Shown: piece after piece, positions 34,518 through 44,693 of the stretch
How positions within the stretch are numbered: the first letter of the stretch is position 1
How the letters are laid out: each line of letters begins with the position of its first letter
NCBI RefSeq assembly: GCF_051020985.1
Contig: NC_134999.1
Location: 14,141,660-14,205,659 of the forward strand
Source: Nomia melanderi
Lineage: Eukaryota > Arthropoda > Insecta > Hymenoptera > Halictidae
Direction of reading: 5' to 3'
DNA length: 64,000 nt
The notes under the pieces: model-generated
Seen by the model: only the letters and a program-made list of their open reading frames with translations
Database searches by the model: none
Told to the model about the DNA's origin: nothing
Position numbers and translations under genes: made by a program

Positions 34518-34823
34518 TTAACTGTTTGAGTCCCACGGATTTTTGCGAAAGCCCGCTTGAAAAATACCAAGCGGCGCGATCGCTCTTCTTTCGTTTCAAT
34601 TCAGAAACAGACTAACACTTTACTATTTTTACAAAAACACATTTTAAATGGCACGATCGTTACATTTTTCCAGTTCCAAGCGTGCAATAACAAAAATAAG
34701 AATGAATATTTAGAAGGAAAGCAAATAAAGAAGCTTCATCAGATTCTACGAACCGATAGACTGCCAGTTTTAGGCAGTGTAACGGAGAAGCGCGATTGCG
34801 CCGCTTGGGGCTAAAACGGTTGA
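34518..34823 (+). mobile_element. Candidate TTAA-MITE family K, nested in J
   Basis: Left TTAACTGTTTGAGTCCCACG; reversed right end TCAACCGTTTTAGCCCCAAG, matching at about 16 of 20 positions. Subterminal CCAAGCGGCGCGATCGC at the left recurs inverted as GCGATTGCGCCGCTTGG at the right. Lies wholly inside the J element. The 85-codon ORF at 34557-34814 is inside it and unrecognised. Confidence 0.5.
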
Positions 34824-34838
34824 ACTGAGAAAATCATT

Positions 34839-35123
34839 GTAACACGTTCACACCGGCGTGTACCACCAATGGCTCACAGTAAGATGTCGTATTAGACGGT
34901 GTGTACTATTGATGTCTCACATTTTCATGTCACATTAGACGGCGTGTACCATCAAATATGTGGTTCGCCAAATTGTTTGGCAATTAGAAAACATTACCAT
35001 GTATTTGAAAATTAATTTATTTATCGATAATTTCAAAATTTTCATCAATTTTGGAAATTCAGCCGCCAGATAGTAATTTACAGAACAGTGTAAATGTGTT
35101 AAGTTAACGTGTGAACGTGTTAA
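34839..35123 (+). mobile_element. TTAA-MITE family L, nested in J
   Basis: Left TAACACGTTCACACC, right GTGTGAACGTGTTAA: a perfect 14 bp inverted repeat TAACACGTTCACAC. It carries a 43 bp tandem repeat near its left end. Confidence 0.55.
34855..34962 (+). repeat. 43 bp tandem repeat inside family L
   Basis: GGCGTGTAC-type starts at 34855, 34898 and 34941, two exact 43 bp steps, each unit ending in ATTAGAC. Subterminal tandem repeats are common in transposons as binding sites; whether they act so here is unknown. Confidence 0.75.
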
Positions 35124-35199
35124 GTTAAGCTTTCAAATTCTATCGACACCTTCGGTAGGATTAGTGTTAAAAATAAAAAAAATATAAGAAACCGTATTA

Positions 35200-35700
35200 G
35201 TTATGGGATAACCCGGTAAAATTGATGTCCATATCGCTGGACAGATGTGACTGTTCGAGCTAATTTCACTGAACGCGACCAGTTCGTTGCACTAAGAGGA
35301 TTCAGAAAATAAATCGGTTGTTTCATATGCATACGCGGACAGTTAATTGTTAATCTTATGAAAGGATCCGGAAGGACGCTACCTCGACACATTCCTGCAT
35401 ATACTCTTACCGGCGTGCTCATTAAATTTTGCTGCCTTCGTGGAAGATCTTCCCCTGGCAATATTCCAGACCTATATTTCCACCGGGCCAGGGATGAAGT
35501 AAAACGAAGAAACGCTGGGAACTCTTTGTTCCATAATCTTTTTCGGGGGAACATCTAGGCCGTTTGACGATTACGAATGCAAAAGTCGTGCAACTGAACG
35601 CGATATTCTTCTGAATGAAATTACGAAAAATTTTCGTTCCCAGAGCTCTCTCTTGCGATATTCGGCCGTCCATCTGCGCGGCACACACTGTAGATATTAA
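35200..35700. other. CpG-rich block, noncoding
   Basis: GC-richer, non-repetitive. A 117-codon minus ORF (35201-35554) overlaps 66- and 88-codon ORFs in other frames; none shows a known domain. Confidence 0.4.
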
Positions 35701-35978
35701 ACGTTATTCATTCCCACGTGTTGCCCTATATATTATTTCCCAACGATAACAGACGTTTATAGGTATATCTTGTATTTCGCCGGAGCACATAAATATTCAG
35801 ACATCTTTAGACTTTGTTCGAGAAGCTTGTATTTCATTGAGATCCGACAGAGTTTTATTAGAATGAAATATATTCGATGTCAATTAGATGAAATTGTTGG
35901 ATAAGTATAATATTGTAGTTTCAAGAATGAAAATAGATTTTGCAACTTCGTAGTTATAGATATATTTATTGCAAAGGA

Positions 35979-36192
35979 TTAATATTAGATTTACGGAACG
36001 AGTGAACTTTACTCTCGTTGAATTTTATAAACGTTATTTGATAAATGTTTCAATTTTTATTAACGCAGTTACGCGAATATGTATCCTAATTGTCTATTCT
36101 TAAACGTCTAATTTCTAAGATCTAAACGAACGGATAAGAATTTTTTTAACAACAAAACAGACTGTACTAAATGTCAGTAAATCTAGTGCTAA
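35979..36192 (-). mobile_element. TTAA-MITE family I, copy 2, inverted
   Basis: Left TTAATATTAGATTTACGGAA, right GTCAGTAAATCTAGTGCTAA. Reverse complement aligns with 31167-31384 (shared GATAAGAATTTTT, TCTAATTTCTAA, CGTTATTTGATAAATGTTTC). The two lie in opposite orientation about 4.6 kb apart. Confidence 0.65.
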
Positions 36193-37755
36193 GGGACATT
36201 GTGTTCACTAATTTTTAATTACATCTGTAAATCGCATTCGCTAACGATCGTATAAGCTTTAATGAGACGTATTAATCGCAGGAATTTACGAATAACGAGA
36301 GATCTTAGTTGAAATCCGTAATTGTTACTGGTGGCATTTGAAAAATCCGGTTCGCGAAAAAGAAATCTGTAACCGTACAAAGAAGATCAATTACGGGTGC
36401 ACTGGCTCGGCTCTAGTACGTCACTGGGAATCTAATTAACGTCGGTAAGGGGTGAAACTTCGTTTCCATCGGACGAAGTTTTCTTCGGACTTCCCATTAC
36501 CACACGGATTTTCCACGAATGTGGCGTTAATCTGTCGGATATAATTTTTGTTCGTTTCCTTTCGCGAATACTTTCACATTTTACAATGAACCGTCAGCGA
36601 AATTAGTTCGTCTTACTTTGAGCGTCGGTGTACTCGGACTTATCTAAATTCCACGTGTAGAGCATAAAGGTTCTGGCCATATAAAAGGGTCAAAAGTGCC
36701 CTTGAACTAAATTCAACCGACTATGGAGCAATCGATAGGTTGCCGAGAAAAAAATACGTTCTGCTACACTTCAATCACCCTCCGTTTTGACCAGAGAGCT
36801 TACAGGAAAACATCGAACTACACAATTTCGTTCTATGTTCTGTATTTGATCGGACACGAACATATCGAACAATGTGTATTCATTTTGGAATTTTTTATTT
36901 ATAAATATTATAAACCATTAGTAACGTGTTTCTTAAAGCTCGAACGCAAGTAAGAATGATCTGCTACTTCTATATTAACATGTGACTGTCATAATTACTG
37001 TCCTTAATTTGTTCATACATTTTGGTAAGCCGTGGTATACTTAAAAACTTCTGAAACTTCCTGACAAGCTTGCAACTATCGTGCAAGCTGAGTTTAAAAA
37101 TCACATTCATTACAGACACTTTCGGAGGTAAATGAAAATTTTCTTGTTTCGGTGAGCGCAGCTTTTAATAATTGAAAATCACTGAAATGAAAAAGGAACG
37201 AAACAGTAACGTGAAACACATTGGAAATATTTTCTACGTTAACCGGTCCTTTGAAAGCTGCGATTATTACATAATACTGGCGCAGTCCCTAATTAAGCAT
37301 CGTTTCATAACAGAAACAGATATTGCATGATATATACTGTTTCTGTACACGCTTTGCCTTCCGTTTCGCTTCCAATTACCGCCCGACTCAAGTATATAAA
37401 TTCGCGGTGGAGATTCCGAATGAAATTTAATGAATAAAAATATTCTTCGATTCTCCCGGATTTGAATAAAATATTATTATCAATTATTATCTAGCGTCGC
37501 ACAAGTTTCGACCTCCTAGAAGACCTCGAGTATTCGAGTTCTGACACCTAAACTCGAAAGCCACCAGTGAATAATTTAATTATTCCAATGACGGGAGCTC
37601 CAGATGGTTTCCTTTTTTTCTAGTATCTAAGACTTCGATGCATAATTCAGATTCTTCTGAAAAGAGGTTTCTGAAGTTTAAAATATCCTCGTCCGCGAAA
37701 GGTTGAAGTAAAGCGTAAACGTTGACTAAGCTTAAAATTCCATTTCGGTGCTTAC
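36193..37755. other. Noncoding with a mild CpG-rich patch
   Basis: About 36290-36700 is less AT-rich and non-repetitive. No ORF accepted (76 codons at 36723-36953, unrecognised). Confidence 0.45.
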
Positions 37756-38062
37756 GTATTACACGAATCAGCTTTGCTCTAAGAAATAAAATATATAAGA
37801 AATAATATATCACAATATTAAATGTAATAAAATAATTAGAATAAATATATAATGAAATATGAGACATACAACATGAGAAATACAATATTGTATTGAATTT
37901 AATGATATATTACTTGTTATATATAATACTTCATTTCTTATGTTATAAGAATTATATATTTATATTTATATATTTATTCTAACTATTTTATTATATTTAA
38001 TATTGTGATGTATTATCTCTTATATATTTTATTTCTTAAAGCAAAGCTGATTCGTGTAATAC
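37756..38062. repeat. Long inverted repeat, 97 bp arms
   Basis: 37756-37852 and 37966-38062 are reverse complements with 5 mismatches in 97 positions by my alignment; two of the five would be G:U pairs in an RNA. Weaker pairing continues into the 113 bp spacer (ACATGAGAAAT against ATTTCTTATGT). Outer ends read GTATTACACGAATCAGCTTT. There is no TTAA terminus. Each arm encodes a similar YILFL(R/K)AKLIRVI peptide on opposite strands, a by-product of the symmetry. Could be a foldback element or a hairpin-RNA source. Confidence 0.85.
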
Positions 38063-38068
38063 AACATG

Positions 38069-38158
38069 TTTTATTATATATTTATTACAATTATTTTATT
38101 GTATCTAATATTATATCACTTATTATATATAATAATTGTAATAAATGTATAATAAAAT
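38069..38158. repeat. Second, smaller inverted repeat
   Basis: About 38069-38097 pairs with 38129-38158 (TTTATTACAATTATT against AATAATTGTAATAAA) with about 3 mismatches. It begins 7 bp after the long hairpin. Confidence 0.65.
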
Positions 38159-38209
38159 ATAAGACCTGTAATATAAAAAAAGTGAAATATTATACATAAC
38201 AAATAATAT

Positions 38210-38990
38210 ATCATAATACAATAAAATAACTGCAATAAACAACAGAATAATCTTCAGTTAAATAACATGCTCCATATAATACACAAGTTACAATTTCTTT
38301 ACTATCCCACTATCATTGTTATTTCACACTTAAGATAAACACAATCGCGGGGAAAATCACGGAAAAGAAAGGATCAACTGAATTTCACATTTCGACCCGG
38401 TTTAATTAATAAATGCCGCCAGAGGATAGAAGAAACGCGAAACGTGTCCCACGTCTCGTGCTCCGTTTACTAAACCCAATCCCGTGTCACATCCACTCTC
38501 GGACGAAGTCCATTTTCTCGATCGGGCTAAATTTCCCGCTTCCTAACCTGCTACTTTCCTCCGTTATCTCTCCCAGGGCGGGCCGGCGCGGCCAGAAAAA
38601 GGGGTGTCATCTTGTAACGCGACCGATTGAAACGGAAAATCCCCCGACGGAAATTTACTTCAGGATCTAATCTCGGCGACAACAAGTTTCAGAAACTAAG
38701 GGTATTGACCAACTGTCCTGCCGGCCGTGGGAACGAGTTACTAGGTCAATAGACCATACACACACGACTATCTTTGTCACAGTTGCTCAATCTACCGGGG
38801 ATCGATCCCGAAAGTTCGGGATCACGAAATTGTCTGGATCGCTTCCTTCGCACGTACCACGGCCGATCTATTCCGGCGACCTCGTGATTTTCTGGGGAAA
38901 CCCCGCGATCTCAATCAATCCGTCTTGCGGAGTTCAGGTTTCGGGGATTGAGTAGTTTTTAACGCTCACCGTACTGGAACTTCTAGCGTG
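38210..38990. other. G-poor flank leading into a CpG-rich block
   Basis: 38210-38380 is C/A-rich; 38390-38990 is CpG-rich. The downstream flank is replaced by MITEs, so a skew switch cannot be tested. A perfect 9 bp stem (GATCCCGAA, AG, TTCGGGATC) lies at 38804-38823. The 85-codon ORF at 38413-38670 is unrecognised. Confidence 0.35.
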
Positions 38991-38995
38991 ACGAG

Positions 38996-39214
38996 TTAAC
39001 CCTTTAAACTCAAAGTTATAATATTAAATATTTTAATCAATCAAAGAAACTACCATAAAATTATTAGATTTCCCACACATCCAGATTTTCTACTGAGAAG
39101 GAAAATAAAAGATCGGATGAATGTTATAGCATTTTTCATTTTCACTAAAGATACCATAAAAATTAGTTGCAGTTGCTGATAAATTATAAAACCATCTGGA
39201 GTGCTAAGGGTTAA
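38996..39214 (+). mobile_element. TTAA-MITE family C, copy 3
   Basis: Left TTAACCCTTTAAACTCAAAG, right GGAGTGCTAAGGGTTAA. Close to 18940-19179 along its length, with about 20 bp missing near the left end. 219 bp. Confidence 0.65.
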
Positions 39215-39301
39215 ATAATTGGTAACAAAATAAAAGTAAACGAATCAGATGATGCATTGATTTTTTGGGAATAGAAAGGAAGATGTAGATTGAAAAACTG
39301 A

Positions 39302-39440
39302 TTAACCCCTTGGCTTATGATTTCTTTCTCAAGTCTGATCGATACGGCTACTTTGTCGTTAATGATTTATTGGAAAAATAAAATGTCTTGAGGCATTTGT
39401 AGTCTTTACAATTTGGTAGTTTCTTTGAAGTGGTTTCTAT
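39302..39440 (+). mobile_element. TTAA-MITE family B, left part
   Basis: TTAACCCCTTGGCTTATGAT, then GATACGGCTACTTTGTCGTT and AATGATTTATTGGAAAA, as in the copy 250 bp downstream. The right half is lost or replaced. Confidence 0.55.
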
Positions 39441-39555
39441 CGTTGAAATTATTTTCATTATTGACATACTTGATTATTTGCGCAGTGGAGTATACTTCAA
39501 TGCAATAACTAAAACGATGATAATGATGATAAAACGATTGCCAGTATCTCGACGT

Positions 39556-39807
39556 TTAACCCTTCGCCTTGTGGTTTCTTTCTCAACTCTGATCGTTGCG
39601 GCTACTTTGTCATTAATGATTTATTGGAAAAGGAGAAAAATTCTAAGCGTATGTTATGCCCATATTTCCTTTGAAGTATAATAGTTGATTACAGAGGAAT
39701 AATATTTACTTTGAGTTCGAATGAACTGAGTAATATATATATATACTTGTTGAATCATGTTGAACATCTTCACCACGAATCTCACTCGTTGTAGGGCAAG
39801 AGGTTGA
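39556..39807 (+). mobile_element. TTAA-MITE family B, full-length copy
   Basis: Left TTAACCCTTCGCCTTGTGG, right GTTGTAGGGCAAGAGGTTGA. All B landmarks present (TATGTTATGCCCATATTTCC, GAAGTATAATAGTTGAT, CACCACGAATCTCAC). 252 bp. Confidence 0.65.
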
Positions 39808-39850
39808 ATGCCATTGTCATCAGTGACCCCCAAATTCAATTCCTGTAATT
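39804..39850 (+). mobile_element. TTAA-MITE family E, left-end fragment
   Basis: TTGAATGCCATTGTCATCAG, then GTGACCCCCAAATTCAA, resembles family E left ends. It begins on the TTGA ending the B element; no right end found. Confidence 0.3.
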
Positions 39851-42203
39851 TCCTTAAATAAACAATGATTTGAAAATACCTCTATATTGTAAATAATGCT
39901 ATCTATTGTTGTGAAATTTAGCAAGACACTTACGATAATAACAACGCAATTTAATTAAACAATTTAATATTGTATCTATTTCATTTCGCATATTCTGCAA
40001 CTTAAAATCTCGGTATAGATAATGTTAGCATTAATTCTTATTACCATGAGTTGAGAAAAATTCCTGTCGACGTGCTTTAATGTTATATGTTACTGTAGAA
40101 ATAAATAAATAGTTCGTGGTGTAACAGTCTTTTGTTTAAATGACAGAATTTGTAATATCAGTGTTGTAGCCACATGATTTTCGACTGTTTCGAAATGAAC
40201 ATTTGTCGATGATATTCCTTTGGAAAGAAGGGAAATTGAACGTTAATCCCGAGTCAACGTTGGAAAGCTGTTAATTGTATTTAACATGGATTACTGTTAT
40301 AATTAGAATTAATCGATCTAAAAAATGACTTGACGACGGCTTATCGAACGACGCAAGAACTTTCCGCGAGATTTAATGAGATTAGCTAACATGTCAGTGT
40401 CTCGCTATTAAAACTTTCGATGAACATTAATGATGACACGGTATTATATGTCCACTATTAATCTTGCTAATCGCTAATTATCGGGTTACATCAAATTAGT
40501 GTGACAAACGAATAATTCCGTGTTGTCGATAATGTTAAAAAATTTCATTTATTTTCAAACGAAGCCTGGAGGAATTTCACGGTTGAAATAATTTCGTTAT
40601 TCTGCTGTAAATTGAAGTTACAAAGTAGAGTAACCGCAAATGGATATGCCCAGAAATGAAATAATTCTTAATTGCACAAGCGTAGGCAAACATTTCAATT
40701 TGATATCCTCGGTAAAGAGGATTCACGGACGAAAATGTTCAGTTGACGTTTCCTAATTATTTTTCTACGTACATTTTCGTTGCTTAAACACATATTTGCA
40801 TAAAAATATACATATTTTCGAAAGATAAATTGTAATATTCTACTTCTCCGGAGTTATTTGGCGCGCCACATTATTTTGATAGCATTATTTACTTATAATT
40901 TTGCATGAAAACCAACAGTAAATAACTCGGTACAGTTTTTTTACGTGGAATGATCTTAATCTTACTATTTATTACATAACACCTTGCTTGGAAGTATATG
41001 CACGTTCTTCATTACGTTAACACCTGAAACTAATATAGTAAAAACCTCCACAATTTTCCATCACTGACAAAGTTCACGTGTCTCGCCGTATATACGTTGC
41101 CTTGTTTAATATATCTCTCAATTTCTTGTGTCATACGCTGAGGCATCTTTCAGCTCCACGATAAACAAAGTATATACCTTTCTAAACTCTATTATTTACT
41201 CTACTATACCAAAACTTGAACATTTTGTTCATGTTCTACATATTTCGGAAGTGTATTATAAATAATTGAATCTTATATAATTTTAGTAATAGTTTGTATA
41301 TTTCTAGTAATATTCAATATATTTCATCTATTATTATCATTATTATTAGTTTTATGTAGCTGTGTAATATTTCCATTCATTTTTAAAACATTGTACACGT
41401 TCCCATTAATTTCTACAACATTTCATATTCTCTGTTCGTCGTTTCTATTATCTCGTGTATGCCTCATTATTTTTACAATATCTCATTCATTTTCCCCGAA
41501 ACTAGTCAGTATCTATAAATATGTATTTCCACAAGGAATAACAATGTTTCGATCAACAATTTTTAGTTCAATTAAAAGTTAACCATGTCCGATAATCGTC
41601 GCAGGTATTTGCTCGCATCAAACAATACATTTAGTGCAATATTTACCCTCTACGACTCAATTGGTAACAATGGCTCAATTGGTAACCTGTCACGTGCGTT
41701 CATTCTATAGTTACCAGCGAACATGGACATGTGTCTATAATTATTCCCACATATTTACTCGAGCCTTCGCACACCTCGCATTCAACACCTAATGAGTTAA
41801 TTATTTCTGTTCAACGATCTAAGTATCCCTTTGTGTCCTCCAAGTACAGATAATTCTGTTTAATTGAACTTAATCGAATTTAATCCTCAACTGTCAATCA
41901 TTTTTCAATAACACTCGTTTATAAAACAACTGGATATTGGTTCAATATAGAAGAAACACTTCAAGAATCTCCAATATAACAAAACAGAAAATATCCCTAA
42001 TATGTAATAAATAGAAATAGGAACAAACTTTTTTCACCCTTTCATACCTAACGCATGTAATGACGTACTTTGTTTTATCATCTCAATATCCGATGAAAAT
42101 ATTATACTCGCAACTATCAAACCTTTGCTTCAACGTTAACCACATCAGAAACCGATCAAACAACCGGATTTAAAATTCTAGGTCTCTTTCCGTATGTGTA
42201 ACA
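39851..42203. other. AT-rich noncoding, nothing recognised
   Basis: No gene supported. A tiny duplication GGCTCAATTGGTAAC-type lies near 41656-41690. About 41380-42200 is C/T-rich and G-poor on the + strand. Confidence 0.45.
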
Positions 42204-42437
42204 TTAACCCTTTGCACTGGAGAATATTTTTCTCAATAAGTATTCATTATTTTCTGATGATATGTTTCACAACTAACATAAAGAATTGCCTTGCATAAAT
42301 TAAGTGACAGAACTATGTTATTTCGATGTTCGATGTGTTACATTACATAAAATTTAACACTGAATTTAAAATTTTATCATTTTGTTCGGTCAAATCAAAT
42401 GGCAACTGAAAGACACTTCTCAAGTGCAAACGGTTGA
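42204..42437 (-). mobile_element. TTAA-MITE family A, inverted copy
   Basis: Left TTAACCCTTTGCACTGGAGA, right CTCAAGTGCAAACGGTTGA. On the minus strand it follows the A order, with a CAGTTGCCATTTGATTTGA subterminal block. 234 bp. Confidence 0.65.
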
Positions 42438-43505
42438 TTTCTATATTGTCCGATTACTCGGTTTTCTAATTCTCACCTGTCCTTCTGTTTCTGTTTTCAC
42501 TGCGAAACATTTATCATCTAACTTGTTTATCTTTATTTTACAATTATTTTCCCTGATTACAACAGGAAAAGTGCCGGTACAATTAGTGTTAATCTCATCT
42601 CTAATCTATTCAAATAAATCAATGACCTTTATTGTCAAGCACATAAATGGACATAATTCTGTCAAAAAACACGTTACGGACCGGTAACGAGAAATCTCGT
42701 TTTTATATAAAGACACTTAGCTATGCAACTTCGCTAATTACCACAGTATTGAAAAAATATAAAATTTAATTCGAATTTATTGTCTACTTAAATTATATTA
42801 CACGCCAATATGATATCTGAGTTTTTCTATGTATAGTGATATAAGTTGGCCTCAGTGAAAATTGCCATCCGCACAATTCAGTTTTCTGAAATTAGCAATG
42901 TGTTAAAACACGTTCCGTCTGCCGAATCAAATTCTTACGATCGAAATCGCGGTAAACGTACACCCGCAAACAGCGAGCACGTGATACTGTTCCGCTGCAT
43001 TGAAAAATGATATCGATCGCGAGCGTACCCACTCACGCGAAAACGAAACTCCGATTGCACGCGGCGAACGAGCAGCGAGGGGAGGGGGCGGGGCTGGAAA
43101 AGGAAACGCGATTGTAAACGTGAAAATGCAATTTTTGTCACGTTCATAATGAACACGCGTTCTCGTTCTAATTTCGCCGGGAATCGCGTACATCCATGGG
43201 AATTTGCATTTTAATCGTTAATATCCCGTTATCATGAATTTGTGTCCCGATAAGCAGTTCAACCGAAATTTGTTCAGACGAAATTTTAGGCGAATTGCGT
43301 TAGATAGTTCATCGAGTTTCTGTAATGGGTTTTCGTATGATCGAAACGTCATTTGCTCCAATTTACCGGGCGAAGTGCTCAGAAAAATAGTTATCTGAAG
43401 CAACGGCACGATTTATAACGTCGCCCACGCTGGTCCTCCGTTCGTTGTGTAGAACGGTTCTGCCAAGTGTCCGTGTTCCGTTTGTAAAAATAGTCGCGAC
43501 AGAAA
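42438..43505. other. Noncoding with a CpG-rich block
   Basis: About 42910-43480 is CpG-rich (GGGGAGGGGGCGGGGC-type tract near 43079). Minus ORFs of 63-88 codons overlap in several frames. The 101-codon ORF at 42382-42687 starts inside the family A element; none recognised. Confidence 0.4.
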
Positions 43506-43973
43506 TTAACACTAAAACTACAGGACAGGTGAAATTGGCCCATTCCGGAATCTTTGTTTTGCAAGTATTTAAGCCTTTAACTACAACTGTCGTCAATAGG
43601 CGGTACGAAAGATTCCTGAGGTACTACTGACATCGATAAACGATTTGATGAATTATGTTAAAAACAGGGGTCGCTTGACTTTTATTTATTTTATCAAGAT
43701 TGCGTCACATATAGATAAGAAATGAATGTATCACTACTTGTACAAATTTTCTTTTTTTGTTTTGTGGTTAGACAGACACATTTGTGAATATTAAGCAGTA
43801 GCTAAAGGGTTTAATTATGTAGGCGTGTTTGCAAAAGATTTTCTATTAATGTGTTTGCATAGATACAAGACTAGGGCCTTCGAATCTCAGGAAACGCATT
43901 GTTCTAATTTTGATTAAAAATTGGAAATAAGTTACTCTAATTGCTCGGTGGTTTTAGCGTTAATTAGATCATC
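43506..43973 (+). mobile_element. TTAA-MITE family F, long copy
   Basis: Left TTAACACTAAAACTACAGGA, right GGTGGTTTTAGCGTTAA. 468 bp. The last 110 bp match 10808-11020 in order. The longest F copy here, without a transposase frame. Confidence 0.6.
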
Positions 43974-44466
43974 CAAAATACTGACTTCGATTACCTTCGT
44001 CTTTGTTTCAAATAACGAAATAATAAAACAAAATGTATATTCATGTTAAACTGATTAACATCTTTGTAAAAATTTGTCACTTTTCATTAAATTGAATGTC
44101 ATAACGTTATTATTATTATATCCAATGATGATTCAACATCGTCTCTATATACGTTCCTTTTTTTATTAAATAGCTCCGTGTGAACAAAAATAAAACACTT
44201 TTTTATTATGGAAAATCTTGAATCGACACTGCCTATATATTCTTATAGCTCTATGGAATATTTTTGTAATCCGACATGAATATTCGAGAGAATGAAAGAA
44301 TTCTATAAAGAATATCGATTCATTTAAAACGCCAATATGTTATCTACATTTATCATACGAAAATATTATTGAATAGAGATTTTCCTGTTCATATACCTTA
44401 AATTTTAATGGATAGTATATACAGAACAGTATATTTAACGATAATATTCTCAAAAATTTTAGAATA
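43974..44466. other. AT-rich noncoding, nothing recognised
   Basis: No supported feature between two family F elements. Confidence 0.45.
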
Positions 44467-44693
44467 TCAACACTAGAGCTGCCAAACAGTCAAATTGACT
44501 TTTCGAAATTTTTCTATAGAAACTCCGTCAATCGTACTATTGAAATTTCTATTGATTTACAATTCAGTTTGTCTATCGTTCAATCAATTTCTACAATAAT
44601 TTCTCCGAGAATTATCCGTTATCTTTATAATAATTGTAAAAAGAAGTAATCGGGAATGAGTCATTTTGACCTCTCTGGTAGTCTTAGTGTTAA
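44467..44693 (+). mobile_element. TTAA-MITE family F subtype
   Basis: Left TCAACACTAGAGCTGCCAAA, right CTGGTAGTCTTAGTGTTAA. The inverted repeat extends imperfectly to about 35 bp (..GTCAAATTGACT against GTCAAAATGACTC). 227 bp. Confidence 0.6.

Larger units (their letters stand above)
34356..35170 (+). mobile_element. TTAA-MITE family J, copy 2, interrupted
   Basis: Left TTAACTATTTCTACCGAAAC, right CTTCGGTAGGATTAGTGTTAA (35150-35170). 34356-34517 and 35124-35170 align with the two parts of the uninterrupted copy at 17553-17784. About 600 bp made of two other elements sit at an internal TTAA. Compared with 17553, the J sequence resumes in register after the insert. Confidence 0.65.

Noticed and set aside
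35196..35216. Possible mariner right end (TTATGGGATAACCC)
   Set aside because: It differs from the expected complement of the 17176 terminus at several positions and has no TA flank or matching left end.
37580..38199. Two ORFs on opposite strands encoding similar YILFLRAKLIRVI peptides
   Set aside because: They are the two arms of the long inverted repeat read in opposite directions; similarity follows from the symmetry.
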